Origin: Clarkia xantiana subsp. parviflora
Taxonomy: Eukaryota > Streptophyta > Magnoliopsida > Myrtales > Onagraceae
Direction: 5' to 3'
Assembly: GCA_036873135.1 (NCBI GenBank)
Contig: JAPTYO010000059.1
Location: 11,587,066-11,651,065, forward strand
Length of the DNA stretch: 64,000 nt
Shown here: positions 22,886-33,752 of the stretch, piece after piece
How the letters are laid out: every line of letters starts with the position of its first letter
How positions within the stretch are numbered: position 1 is the first letter of the stretch
Notes under the pieces: model-generated
Seen by the model: the letters and a program-made list of their open reading frames with translations, nothing else
Databases searched by the model: none
Told to the model about the DNA's origin: nothing
Program-made: the position numbers and the translations under genes

Positions 22886-24314
22886 TCAAATAACAGAACC
22901 ACCAGGAGGCCCGGGGGCAACCTCCATAAACTCGGGAGAAGTGACAATGACGTTCACATCTCCGCTATCATCGACCAACACCTCGTAGTTTGGACGACCA
23001 CACTCCAAAAGGTTCAGCGCCTCAATGTGAGAAAGGGCGTAATTCGCATACGGCCCCAACTCGCCAAAAGGGAACCCAGGGTCAAGATCTTTCACACGGG
23101 TGAAATAATCTTCAGAACGCTCGCTCATCAGATTGTTTATTTTCTCCTCAACAGCAGCTTTAAAATCTGAAGTTCCCAAGTACTTAGTGAAACCCACTTG
23201 TACGCCCTTCTCCCGACTCTCCTTACCGAGAGCAGCTAGCTCCGCTCCTTGAGAATGAAGATCATCTGTAACCTTCTTCTTGAGAGTGATCATCTCAGAC
23301 TCAAGCTTTGACAAGCGAGTATGGCGCGCTTCATAACGACTCTCAGAAGCTGTAGCTTTCAAACTCAGCACGCGAGCCTCTTCTTTGGTTCGCAGCAACT
23401 CTTGGCGCACAGCGTCACACTTATCCATAGCCGCCTGCTTCGCGCTCACCAACTCCATGACAAAAGATGACATGTTCACCATGTCGGCCACAACCTGCAC
23501 ATATCAACGCGGTAAGCCAAACATAAATCGCAAGAGCAACAAACTTGGCAGAAAAATCAAGTTACTCACAGGAGCAAGTCGGGATAAGGCACCCTGTGCA
23601 TAAGCCTCAGCCTCCTCATCAGTCTTTGGGCAAGAATGCCTATCACCTGGTGGAACACACCTACGCAACACGCGGACTCCAACCTCCGGAATGCGAAGTG
23701 AAGACTCCTTGGGGAAATAAACTCCACCAGTACCAAAAGGAGCCCAGGTATCCCCAGTAATGTCCAACCCAACTGGGCACACCAGATGGTCGCGCCTAAG
23801 AGGGGAAACCGCTACGACAAAGAAAAAAAGTGGTTAACAACAAATAACAAAACCGCGGAACACACTCATCGAAGTATACTTACAAAGTCCGCGGCCTTCC
23901 ACAGGTCGGTTTCCCGACTGGGGGGCAGATGACGCTACATTGCGACTCGCGACTTCCTTGCCTTTACGAGTGGAAGTAGTCGCATTTGGCTTCAAGCGCT
24001 TGGGATCAGTCGGTCCACGCGCAACTGTGTCAGTTCGCTTGGAAGACACGCGAGAATCAAACACGGGGGGAGTATTCCCGACCACATGAGTAGAAGTCCC
24101 CTTACCAAGATCACGCCCTGAGTTGGCAGGAGTCACCAAAGCCGGATCGGCACGGGAAGCAATACGCGAGGCCGCCGCATGAAGCGACGAACTCTTTCCA
24201 GCAAACCAACCTGCAATATGAGTTCACAAAAGGCATAGGCCGTTCGAAAAGCTATCCATCATGAGTATCAAAATGCTCAAAAACGTTCAGAGAAAGAATG
24301 AGGGGTTTACTCAT
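22886..24314 (-). CDS. Antisense gene of element C (first exon largely missing)
   Basis: The exons I infer on minus are 24210-23884, 23811-23570 (242 nt) and 23494-22886. Flanking AG acceptors and GTAAGT or GTGAGT donors are all present and the phases fit. The protein has WFAGKSSSLHAAASRIAS, a linker with RKGKEV, GVYFPKESSLRIPEVGVRVL, then VVADMVNMSSFVMEL and a long charged, coiled-coil-like region. It ends with an acidic tail and a stop at 22886. A start ATGAGTAAA lies at 24314, but the reading frame from it stops before exon 2, and the large first exon of D is absent. The C-terminal exon is complete, unlike in B. Its role is unknown. Confidence 0.65.
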
Positions 24315-24388
24315 AGCAACAACTCAGTCGAAAGGAGGGGGATTCCGCAAGAAGCTACTACGACTTCACAACCTGCACAACATCAATG

Positions 24389-24990
24389 CGCGTATCAAAG
24401 TTAACGCGCGTATCAACATCAATGCGCGTATCAAGGTTAACGCGCGTATCAACATCAATGCGCGTATCAAGGTTAACGTGCGTATCAACATCAATGCGCG
24501 TATCAAGGTTAACGCGCGTATCAACATCAATGCGCGTATCAAGGTTAACGCGCGTATCAACATCAATGCGCGTATCAAAGTTAACGCGCGTATCAACATC
24601 AATGCGCGTATCAAGGTTAACGCGCGTATCAACATCAATGCGCGTATCAAGGATAACGCGCGTATCAAGGATAACGCGCGTATCAAGGATAACGCGCGTA
24701 TCAACATCAATGCGCGTATCAAAGTTAACGCGCGTATCAACATCAATGCGCGTATCAAGGTTAACGCGCGTATCAACATCAATGCGCGTATCAAGGTTAA
24801 CGCGCATATCAACATCAATGCGCGTATCAAGGTTAACGCACGTATCAACATCAATGCGCGTATCAAGGTTAACGTACGTATCAACATCAATGCACGTATC
24901 AAAGTTAACGCGCGTATCAAAGTCAACGCACGTATCAAAAGTCAACGCACGTATCAAAAGTCAACGCACGTATCAAAAGTCAACGCACGT
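24389..24990. repeat. 18/36-bp tandem repeat array (C)
   Basis: Two 18-bp units alternate, GCGCGTATCAACATCAAT and GCGCGTATCAAGGTTAAC, forming a 36-bp higher unit repeated about 15 times. A short run of GGATAAC variants lies near 24650-24700. All six frames stay open through the array because 18 is divisible by three. These frames are not genes. The array lies just upstream of the antisense gene. Confidence 0.95.
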
Positions 24991-25116
24991 ATGGAAGGGA
25001 CTAGCATCCTAAGGGGCTATCCTGCAAACGGGGGATTAACGCGATAAACCGTAAGAATCGGATACGGCAACGCTTAAGGAAATTTTTTCTCTAAGGCATC
25101 AAGACGACAAGTAACT

Positions 25117-25454
25117 ATGTCCAAAGTTATTGGGCAATCCCCGTCAACCAAAAAACTCGCCAAGAAGGAAAATCATGCATTTCGACCAAAAAAGCTTCTA
25201 CACGAAGATACGGGGAATTCTATATCAAATACCCATGGAAATGGAAAATCGCCTAAATTATGGACAAACGACGATAATGATGGCAATCAATCAGCAATTA
25301 CTCGACGTATAAGCCTCAGCAAGCAGTCCCACATGTCGACAACGAAAAATGACTTAAACAAGCAACAACACGGTGACATCGACATTCAAGTCGAAGCTGT
25401 CCTAAGAATTCAAGTTTCCAAAGTACCTCAAAACGTGACGAAAGGTATTCCAAT
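25117..25454 (+). other. Small sense-strand conserved segment (C)
   Basis: ATGTCCAAAGTTATTGGGC at 25117 also begins the small frame of D (42901). Here a frame change, one extra A in the run near 25151, moves the conserved RGILYQI and NQQLLDV segment to another frame (25130-25312). I read it as a decayed copy of the small frame in B and D. Confidence 0.35.
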
Positions 25455-25620
25455 GGACCGAAACGAGGCGAGGCCGGGAAGGCGGCGCGTGGGCCACACG
25501 CTCCGGCGAAGCAACTCCACTCGCGGCGGCGCGTGAGGGCGCGTGCGGGGTCCTCTGGCGGCTCCGAAGGTGGCGCTGGAATCCTTGGGACGAACCGAGT
25601 CGAAGGATGGTGTCAACTTC
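25455..25620. other. GC-rich conserved segment (copy in C)
   Basis: Same segment as 6925-7110, with GAAGGCGGCGCGTGGGC and GGCGGCGCGTGAGGGCGCG. It stands out from the AT-rich DNA on both sides. The stretch from 25621 to 26334 is non-coding 3' region. Confidence 0.5.
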
Positions 25621-26334
25621 CAAAAACAAGCCAAGAATCTGACTCGAAATTGTCAAAACGTATCTAGGCTCCACGACGGCAAGGAAATTTTGCACACAAA
25701 AGCAATTTCGGGAAAGGGTGAATGAATTACCTGCAAAGGGAGTGGAATGATGAATTCCTAGGATGCTGGAAGGATAAATGGGGATGTGTGTATTTACTAA
25801 TCCCAAAGAGATGCTTTGTGGATAAGGATCAAAGGATTAGTTTACCTACTCTCAAGACTAAACCCCTACGGTATACTCTACCCTCTCCTCCTAAAATATC
25901 TATTCCTATACATGTCTTAACATTGCACGTATCAAGTCCATTACTATACTCGTATGTTGCAATCACATAATTCATGATTCGGTAATCACTTAGTCATTTT
26001 AGAAACGTACGATTTCTACTTCTTGCATTGCGTAATTACAATCTTGCCATGACTATTACTTATGTACGCATATGGATAGATACATGTTCGCATAGCGCAT
26101 TACCGTTTGCTCATGTCTCCGACGATAATCATATTCGCGCATATACATTTCCTATTGCAATTACCATGATGGTAGGAAACAAAGCCATTCGGCCGAAAAA
26201 TCAAGCGACGGACGAAATCAAGATGCTTGCGTCCGACCAACGATCAAAACCGAAAGGTTAGCGTCAAACTCAAATTGGACAAATATCCTAACTTAAAATA
26301 GAGTCAAGAAAGGTTCTAAACCGTTACTTGACTC

Positions 26335-26343
26335 GGGGGCAAG
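26335..26343 (+). other. Polypurine tract of element C
   Basis: GGGGGCAAG lies immediately before the 3' LTR TGATGG. The same nine bases precede the 3' LTRs of D (44153-44161) and E (28591-28599). Confidence 0.8.
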
Positions 26344-27136
26344 TGATGGATAAATGTCCAATTCGGGTTCGTGTTTACATTTCGGGCCTCGTAAACATGT
26401 CGAAAATTACATCTCGGTTTAAAAACACCTCCCACGGTATCAAAACGGTCCGGAAGCGCCTTTACGCGCGTCCGGATTGCATTGCAACCCGGACCTCGCC
26501 GAATTGCCCAAATTTGACGAGGTCCGGATTACCTTACGGGTATCGCGCGACTACCGTATCCGCGATTACCGTTGCTTGTAGAGAAGTCAAGTTCGCACAT
26601 TACCAATATGGATGACGGTTACCGCATGATCTTGAACCGTCATCAAACCGCTCTAAAACCGGGTCCGGTCCCAAGAAAGCCTATAAATAGGAGGTCTTGG
26701 CCACCCATTTTGACACATTCTCTCATTTGCCCAACTTTGGTATTTTGAGCTCTGACTTCTCTCTAGAAATTCTCTCTCTAGAAATTACCTTTTTGCCACT
26801 ATAGTGACTTAAGCATCGGAGAGGGCTCCGCTAGCACCCCCCCCCCTCTCCGTGCTAGCATTGGTCCTTCGTGCAGGATCCGACGTCTGAGGCACAACCT
26901 TACCGAGTCACAACCTTACCGAGTCACAACCTTACCGAGTCACAACTTTACCGAGTCACAACCTTACCGAGTCACAACCTTACCGTGTCACAGCCGTACC
27001 GAGACACAGACTTCGTACGGGAGCAAGCCTGAACACTCGTCAGTGGCCCAACCTCCTCCCAACGGAAGGGTTACAAAGGCCCGCACAACCACGCGAACAG
27101 ACGCGTCCCCACGACCTAGTTCATCCGGACGCAACA
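26344..27136 (+). repeat. 3' LTR of element C
   Basis: The LTR is 793 bp, slightly shorter than the 5' LTR. It has six instead of seven 16-bp CACAACCTTACCGAGT units and a shorter poly-C tract. Otherwise the two are close, which suggests a fairly recent insertion. Confidence 0.93.
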
Positions 27137-27144
27137 GGCGCCAA

Positions 27145-27918
27145 TGTTGCGTCCTGGATGAACTGGGTCGTGGGGACGCGTCTGTCTGAATGGTTGAGCG
27201 GGCTTTTAGGCTGTCACCCTTCGTCCGAAAGAGGTTTTCGCCTTGTGCCACTGACGATTGTTCGGCTTTATCGCTTGAGTCTCGGAAAAGTCTGTGTCTC
27301 AAAAGGCGGTTGAGTCTCAGGAAAGCGGGTGGCAGTCTGTGCACACGTCTGAATGTCTGGAGCCCTGGTTCCTGCACGAAGGGCCAGTACTAGCACGGAG
27401 AGGGGGGTGGATCTAGTGGAGCCCTCTCCGATGCCTAAGTCACAATAGGGCTAAAAAGGTAATTCTAGAGAGAGAAAGTATTTCTAGAGAGAAGTCAGAG
27501 CTCAAAATACCAAAGTTGGGAAAATGAGAGGATGTGTGAAAATGGGTGGCCAAGGTCTCCTATTTATAGGCTTCCTTGGGACCGGACCCGGTTTTAAAGC
27601 GGTTTGATGACGGTTCAAAAGCAAGCGGTAACCGTCATCAATATTGGCAATGCGCGAACTTGACTTCCCTACATGTAACGGTAATTGCGTAATCTGTAAT
27701 CGCGCAATACCCGTAGTGCAACCCGGACCTCGTCGAATTTGGGCAATTCGGCGAGGTCCGGGTTGCAATGCAATCCGGAGGTCCGGTCCGGACGCGCGTA
27801 ACGCGCTTCCGGACCGTTTTGACCCTTTGGGAGACGTTTTTCAAGTCGAGATGTAATATTGACGTGTTTACGAGGCCCGAAATATAAATACGAACTCGAA
27901 TTGGGCACATATCCATCA
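27145..27918 (-). repeat. 5' LTR of element A
   Basis: The LTR is 774 bp with TG...CA ends on minus and TATAAATA at 27561-27568 (minus). The U3 inverted repeat is at about 27722-27766. The poly-C tract is short, and its flank reads ACTAG/CTAGT where B, C and D have GCTAG/CTAGC. No 16-bp CACAACCTT array is present. Confidence 0.9.
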
Positions 27919-29130
27919 GCCATGTACGTACAACTACCGATCAAAAGGCCATTACGCGAGGGCATGAGGGAAATTACCTGCAAAGAAGGATGAAGAATGA
28001 ATTCCCAAAAAGTTGGAAGAATGGTTGGGGATTAGTGTAATCACATATCCCAAAAGATTCCTTGATGATAAGGATCAAAGGAGTCATTCACCTACACCCA
28101 TGCCTAAGTGCTTACGGTATACTCCACCCTCTTCTAAGTATTTATCTCTACGCGCATGATTATTTTAGTGCTGCGCGTATAAAGTCCATCATTTTACAAT
28201 CATGTTTGCATATCGCATGATTCATGATTTATTAATCGCTAAGTCATTTTAGGGTATACGGATTATATTTCTAGCATCACGTAAATACGTTCTTGCCATG
28301 AGCGTTACTTGTGCATGCATGTTGATAAAAGCATGTCCGCATGACATATTACTAATCGCTTATATCCCTAGCAGTAATCATGTTTGCATGTTATATATGC
28401 GCATTCCCTATTTCACTAACCGCGATGACAGGAAATAAAGTCACTCGACCAAAAAATCAAAGGACGGACGAAATCAAGACTTCTACGTCCAACCGACAAT
28501 CAAAACCGGAAGGTTAGCGTCAAGCTCAAATTGGACATGTACCCTAACTCAAAATAGAGTCAAGAAAGGTTTTGAACCGTTACTTGACTCGGGGGCAAGT
28601 GATGGATATATGTCCAATTCGGGTTCGTATTTATATTTCGGGCCTCATAAACACGTCAAAAATCACATCACGGTTCGAAAAACGCCTCCTAAGGGTCAAA
28701 ACGGTCCGGAAGCGCGGTACGCGCGTCCGGACCGGACCTCCCGGATTGCATTGCAACCCGGACCTCCGGGTTGCACGGCAAACCGGACCTCGCCGAATTG
28801 CCCAACTTCGACGAGGTCCGGATTGCTCTAGGGGTATTAGGTGATTACCGTTACGCGTAGGGAAGTCGAGTTCGCGCATTGCCAATATTGATGACGGTTA
28901 CCGCTTGCTTTTGAACCGTCAACAAACCGCTTCAAAACCGGGTCCGGTCCCAAGGTAGCCTATAAATAGGAGTCCTTGGCCACCCATTTTCACACATCCT
29001 CTCATTTTCCCAACTTTGGTATTTTGAGCTCTGACTTCTCTCTAGAAATATTTTCTCTCTCTAGAGTCATCTTTCTCCTTTTTTGCCCAATCGTGACTTA
29101 AGCTTCGGAGAGGGCTCCACTAGCACCACC

Positions 29131-29168
<38 letters not shown>

Positions 29169-29474
29169 GCTAGTATTGGCCCTTTGAGCAGGAAACGAGC
29201 CCCAAAGCTAAGGCGAGGAAGAGAAATAGGAGTAAGATGTGCACAGACGCTAAGGCTCGTGCCCAGATGGACTCCTCCTGAGACACAGCCGATTCCTGAG
29301 ACACAGACTTCTCCTGAGACACAGACATTTTCCGAGACACAGCGTTAAAACCGAACACTCGTCATCGGCATTATGCGAATACCTCTTCCAGGCGAAGGGT
29401 ATCAGCCCAAAAAAACCCGAACAACCCCATAAGACAGACGCGTCCATCCGACCCAGTTCAGCCAGGACGCAACA
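27919..29474 (+). mobile_element. Element E: 3' end of the LTR retrotransposon that received A
   Basis: The stretch 27924-28599 matches the 3' non-coding part of C, B and D. It is followed by the polypurine tract 28591-28599 and a full LTR, 28600-29474. The 5' part of E lies left of the window, beyond A. To the right the DNA changes at once to the tRNA array, inside a decayed tRNA copy. The first bases, GGTTG at 29475-29479, are the likely target duplication. Confidence 0.85.
28600..29474 (+). repeat. 3' LTR of element E
   Basis: The LTR is 875 bp, TGATGGATAT to GACGCAACA. The U3 inverted repeat is near 28777-28824 and TATAAATA at 28961-28968. A run of about 33 C residues at 29131-29163 lies between ACTAGCAC (29119-29126) and GTGCTAGT (29167-29174). 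Four loosely similar GAGACACAG-containing units lie near 29278-29342. Confidence 0.9.
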
Positions 29475-29900
29475 GGTTGCACCATTATAGTTCGAATATC
29501 CTTGGCAAATAAATTCATTTTTCTCAAGCTATATCGAGCAAGGACCATTATGAAATTATCGAAAAATTATATCTTAGCATCTTTTTTTCCAAGATATATA
29601 GAGAACATTTGGTTTTCCACCGATATATCTTTAACACCTAATTTCCTATTAAATTTTAACCCACATATATCGAGAATACTTAATTTTCCAAAACTGTCAT
29701 TCATGGACCTTTATGAAATTGTTTGCATGTTAAGCTTAGCTATTATTAAATCGAGATGTGTGTTACATAAATTTCCATATGAAATTTGTTTACCGGTAGA
29801 ATGATATTCAATATGAACATCATGTATCGATTGATTAGTTAAATATTCATAGCGATACGAATATGAATTTATATGAGTTTTATTCACATTAACATTCGTT

Positions 29901-29982
29901 GTTGCTTTGGCCGAGTGGTTAAGGCGTGTGCCTGCTAAGTACATGGGGTTTCCCCGCGAGAGTTTGAATCTCTCAGGCAACG
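29901..29982 (+). tRNA. tRNA-Ser(GCT), copy 1, T-loop altered
   Basis: 82 nt with a full cloverleaf and long variable arm. The T-loop reads TTTGAAT where other copies have TTCGAAT. That changes the invariant C56, a B-box base, so transcription and folding are doubtful. Confidence 0.8.
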
Positions 29983-30861
29983 ACATATTTCTCAAGCTAT
30001 TTTGAACAAGGAACTTTATGTAGTTATCAGAAAATTATGTCTCAACTTTTTCTTCAAGTTATAACAAGAAAACTTGATTTCCACCAATATCATTCATGGA
30101 TCTCTACAAAATTATCGTCAAAATATATTTTAATATTTTTGAAGGTATATCGAGAAAAATTGCTATTCCACAACTCTCATTCATGGATCTCTATGAAATT
30201 GTTGGTAATTTAGAGCTTAATAGTTAGTTACTGGAGATGTGTGTAAGATGAATTTTTCACATGTTAGTTAGTTGTTCATCGATAGAATGACAGTCAATAT
30301 TGAAATATTTATCAATTAACGTGGATTCGGATTAGCAGCAATGCGTAAAGGAATTTATTTAAGTTGAATTCACTTAAAGTTTTGTCGTTGATTTGGCTGA
30401 TTGGTTAAACGTGTTCTTGCCTGCTAAATACATTGGGTTGCACCATTATAGTTCGAATATCCTTGGCAAATAAATTCATTTTTCTCAAGCTATATCGAGC
30501 AAGGACCATTATGAAATTATCGAAAAATTATATCTTAGCATCTTTTTTTCCAAGATATATAAAGAACACTTGGTTTTCCACCGCTATATCTTTAACACCT
30601 AATTTCTTATTAAATTTTTACCCACATATATTGAGAATACTTAATTTTCCGAAACTGTCATTCATGGACCTTTATGAAATTGTTGGCATGCTAAGCTTAG
30701 CTATTATTAAATCGAGATGTGTGTTACATAAATTCCCATATGAAATTTGTTCACCGGTAGAATGATATTCAATATGAACATCATGTATCGATTGATTAGT
30801 TAAATATTAATAGCAATACGAATATGAATTTATATAAGTTTTATTTACATTAATATTCGTT

Positions 30862-30943
30862 GTTGCTTTGGCCGAGTGGTTAAGGCGTGTGCCTGCTAAG
30901 TACATGGGGTTTCCCCGCGAGAGTTCGAATCTCTCAGGCAACG
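30862..30943 (+). tRNA. tRNA-Ser(GCT), copy 2, intact
   Basis: The acceptor stem is GTTGCTT with AGGCAAC and the discriminator is G. The anticodon loop is CTGCTAA (GCT, reads AGC/AGU). The variable arm is GGGG-TTT-CCCC and the T-arm GAGAG-TTCGAAT-CTCTC. There is no intron and no encoded CCA. A TTTT run about 20 bp downstream could stop Pol III. Confidence 0.95.
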
Positions 30944-31820
30944 ACATATTTCTCAAGCTATTTTGAACAAGGAACTCTATGTAGTTATCAGAAAATTATG
31001 TCTCAACTTTTTCTTCAAGTTATAACACGAACACTTGATTTCCACCAATATCATTCATGGATCTCTACAAATTATCGTCAAAATATATTTTAATATTTTT
31101 GAAGGTATATCGAGAACAATTGCTATTCCGCAACTCTCATTCATAGATCTCTATGAAATTGTTGGCAATTTAGAGCTTAACAGTTAGTTACTGGAGATGT
31201 GTGTAAGATGAATTTTTCACATGTTAGTTAGGTATTCATCGATAGAATGACAGTCAATATGGAAATATTTATCAATTAACGTGGATTCGGATTAGCAGCA
31301 ATGCGTAAAGGAATTTATTTAAGTTGAATTCACTTAAAGTTTTGTCGTTGATTTGGCTGATTGGTTAAACGTGTTCCTGCCTGCTAAATACATTGGGTTG
31401 CACCATTATAGTTCGAATATCATTGGCAAATAAATTCATTTTTCTCAAGCTATATCGAGCAAGGACCATTATGAAATTATCGAAAAATTATATCTTAGCA
31501 TTTTTTTTTCCAAGCTATATAGAGAACACTTGGTTTTCCAACCGCTATATCTTTAACACCTAATTTCTTATTAAATTTTTACCCACATATATCGAGAATA
31601 CTTAATTTTCCAAAACTATCATTCATGGACCTTTATGAAATTGTTGGCATGCTAAGCTTAGCTATTATTAAATCGAGACGTGTTACATAAATTTCCATAT
31701 GAAATTTGTTCACCGGTAGAATGATATTCAATATGAACATCATGTATCGATTGATTACTTAAATATTAATAGCGATACGAATATGAATTTATATGAGTTT
31801 TATTTACATTAATATTCGTT

Positions 31821-31902
31821 GTTGCTTTGGCCGAGTGGTTAAGGCGTGTGCCTGCTAAGTACTTGGGGTTTCCCCGCGAGAGTTCGAATCTCTCAGGCAA
31901 CG
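31821..31902 (+). tRNA. tRNA-Ser(GCT), copy 3, anticodon stem mismatch
   Basis: As copy 2, but base 43 is T where others have A, so the outer anticodon-stem pair becomes T-T. The solo LTR begins 43 bp downstream. Confidence 0.85.
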
Positions 31903-31944
31903 ACATATTTCTCAAGCTATTTTGAACAAGGAACTCTATGTAGT

Positions 31945-32787
31945 TGATGGATAAATGTCCAATTCGGGTTCGTGTGTACATTTCGGGCCTCGTAAACGTG
32001 TCGAAAATTACATCTCGGTTTAAAAACACCTCCCACGGTATCAAAACGGTCCCGGGTTGCGCGGCAATCCGGACCTCGCCGAATTGCCCAAATTCGACGA
32101 GGTCCGGATTACCTTACGGGTATCGCGCGATTACCGTTGCGTGTAGAGAAGTCAAGTTCGCACATTACCAATATGGATGACGGTTACCGCATGATCTTGA
32201 ACCGTCATCAAACCGCTCTAAAACCGGGTCCGGTCCCAAGAAAGCCTATAAATAGGAGGTCTTGGCCACCCATTTTCACACATTCTCTCATTTGCCCAAC
32301 TTTGGTATTTTGAGCTCGGACTTCTCTCTAGAAATTCTCTCTCTCTAGAAATTACCTTTTTGCCCTTATAGTGACTTAAGCATCGGAGAGGGCTCCGCTA
32401 GCACCACCCCCCCTCTCCGTGCTAGCATTGGTCCTTGGTGCAGGAGCTGGCGTAGGAGACACAACCTTGACGGGTCACAACCTTGCCGGGTCCCAACCTT
32501 GCCGGGTCACAACCTTGCCGGGTCACAACCTTGCCGGGTCCCAACCTTGCCAGGTCACAACCTTGCCGGGTCACAACCTTGCCGGGTCACAACCTTGCCG
32601 GGTCACAACCTTGCCGGGTCACAACCTTGCCGGGTCCCAGCCTTACCGAGTCACAGCCATACCGTGACACAATCCTCATACGGGAGCAAGTCTGAACACT
32701 CGTTAGTGGCTCAACCTCCGACAGAAGGATCACAGCCCGCACCACCACAGACGCATCCTCGCGACCTTGTTCAATCCGGACGCAACA
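31945..32787 (+). mobile_element. Solo LTR of element D type
   Basis: 843 bp, TGATGGATAA to GACGCAACA, with GTAGT duplicated at 31940-31944 and 32788-32792. Its left part shares the deletion near 32050 with the 5' LTR of D. Its right part shares with the 3' LTR of D the twelve 16-bp GGGTCACAACCTTGCC units and GAGCTCGGAC. It is therefore a product of recombination between the two LTRs of a D copy. Confidence 0.93.
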
Positions 32788-33752
32788 GTAGTTATCAGAA
32801 AATTATGTCTCAACTTTTTCTTCAAGTTATAACACGAACACTTGATTTCCACCAATATCATTCATGGATCTCTACAAAATTATCGTCAAAATATATTTTA
32901 ATATTTTTGAAGGTATATCGAGAACAATTGCTATTCCGCAACTCTCATTCATGGATCTCTATGAAATTGTTGGCAATTTAGAGCTTAACAGTTAGTTACT
33001 GGAGATGTGTGTAAGATGAATTTTTCACATGTTAGTTAGTTGTTCATCGATAGAATGACAGTCAATATGGAAATATTTATCAATTAACGTGGATTCGGAT
33101 TAGCAGCAATGCGTAAAGGAATTTATTTAAGTTGAATTCACTTAAAGTTTTGTCGTTGATTTGGCTGATTGGTTAAACGTGTTCCTGCCTGCTAAATACA
33201 TTGGGTTGCACCATTATAGTTCGAATATCATTGGCAAATAAATTCATTTTTCTCAAGCTATATCGAGCAAGGACCATTATGAAATTATCGAAAAATTATA
33301 TCTTAGCATTTTTTTTTCCAAGCTATATAGAGAACACTTGGTTTTCCAACCGCTATATCTTTAACACCTAATTTCTTATTAAATTTTTACCCACATATAT
33401 CGAGAATACTTAATTTTCCAAAACTATCATTCATGGACCTTTATGAAATTGTTGGCATGCTAAGCTTAGCTATTATTAAATCGAGACGTGTTACATAAAT
33501 TTCCATATGAAATTTGTTCACCGGTAGAATGATATTCAATATGAACATCATGTATCGATTGATTACTTAAATATTAATAGCGATACGAATATGAATTTAT
33601 ATGAGTTTTATTTACATTAATATTCGTTGTTGCTTTGGCCGAGTGGTTAAGGCGTGTGCCTGCTAAGTACTTGGGGTTTCCCCGCGAGAGTTCGAATCTC
33701 TCAGGCAACGACATATTTCTCAAGCTATTTTGAACAAGGAACTCTATGTAGT
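32788..33752. repeat. tRNA-Ser tandem array, middle segment
   Basis: One unit lies between the solo LTR and element D, with a decayed tRNA at 33155 and tRNA copy 4. It shares private variants with the unit left of the solo LTR (ATCATTGGC in the decayed tRNA, an extra A near 33349, T43 in the tRNA). The two units are duplicates. Confidence 0.93.
33629..33710 (+). tRNA. tRNA-Ser(GCT), copy 4, anticodon stem mismatch
   Basis: Identical to copy 3, including T at base 43. Element D begins 42 bp downstream. Confidence 0.85.

Larger units (their letters stand above)
16192..27136 (+). mobile_element. Element C: pol-type Tat-like LTR retrotransposon inserted in the primer-binding site of A
   Basis: This is a complete plus-strand element with 5' LTR 16192-17015 and 3' LTR 26344-27136. 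A perfect GGCGC duplication lies at 16187-16191 and 27137-27141. Those five bases are part of the primer-binding site of A, which resumes as CAA and then the A LTR at 27145. Inside are the primer-binding site (17016 on), pol (17067-21050), 68- and 66-bp repeats, the conserved block, the antisense gene (minus, 24314-22886), the 18/36-bp array and the polypurine tract (26335-26343). Confidence 0.94.
1..27918 (-). mobile_element. Element A: outer Tat-like LTR retrotransposon, gag-type, interrupted by B and C
   Basis: This is a minus-strand Ty3/gypsy-type element. Its 5' LTR is 27145-27918 and the remains of its primer-binding site are at 27142-27144 plus 16187-16191. Its leader and gag start are at 15879-16145, the rest of gag at 5452-3294, and its 3' untranslated repeats and antisense-gene remnant at 1-3290. 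The 3' LTR is not in the window. B sits in its gag and C in its primer-binding site, both with clean 5-bp target duplications, so the A pieces can be ordered with confidence. It carries no reverse transcriptase or integrase. On its right the next bases, 27919-27923 (GCCAT), are the likely target duplication within element E. Confidence 0.85.
29475..31944. repeat. tRNA-Ser tandem array, left segment
   Basis: About two and a half units of 959-960 bp follow element E. Each unit has a monomer with a tRNA-Ser gene and a monomer with a decayed tRNA, each about 480 bp and homologous along their length. Decayed tRNA copies begin at 29475 (cut by E), 30387 and 31347. These units carry more private changes than those after 49.7 kb. 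The last unit is cut by the solo LTR. Confidence 0.93.

Noticed and set aside
24298..25047. Long reading frames in several frames across 24.3-25.0 kb and 42.2-42.7 kb (NARININARIKV-type proteins)
   Set aside because: They are translations of the 18-bp tandem repeat, open in many frames because 18 is divisible by three, with no start context or non-repetitive coding part.
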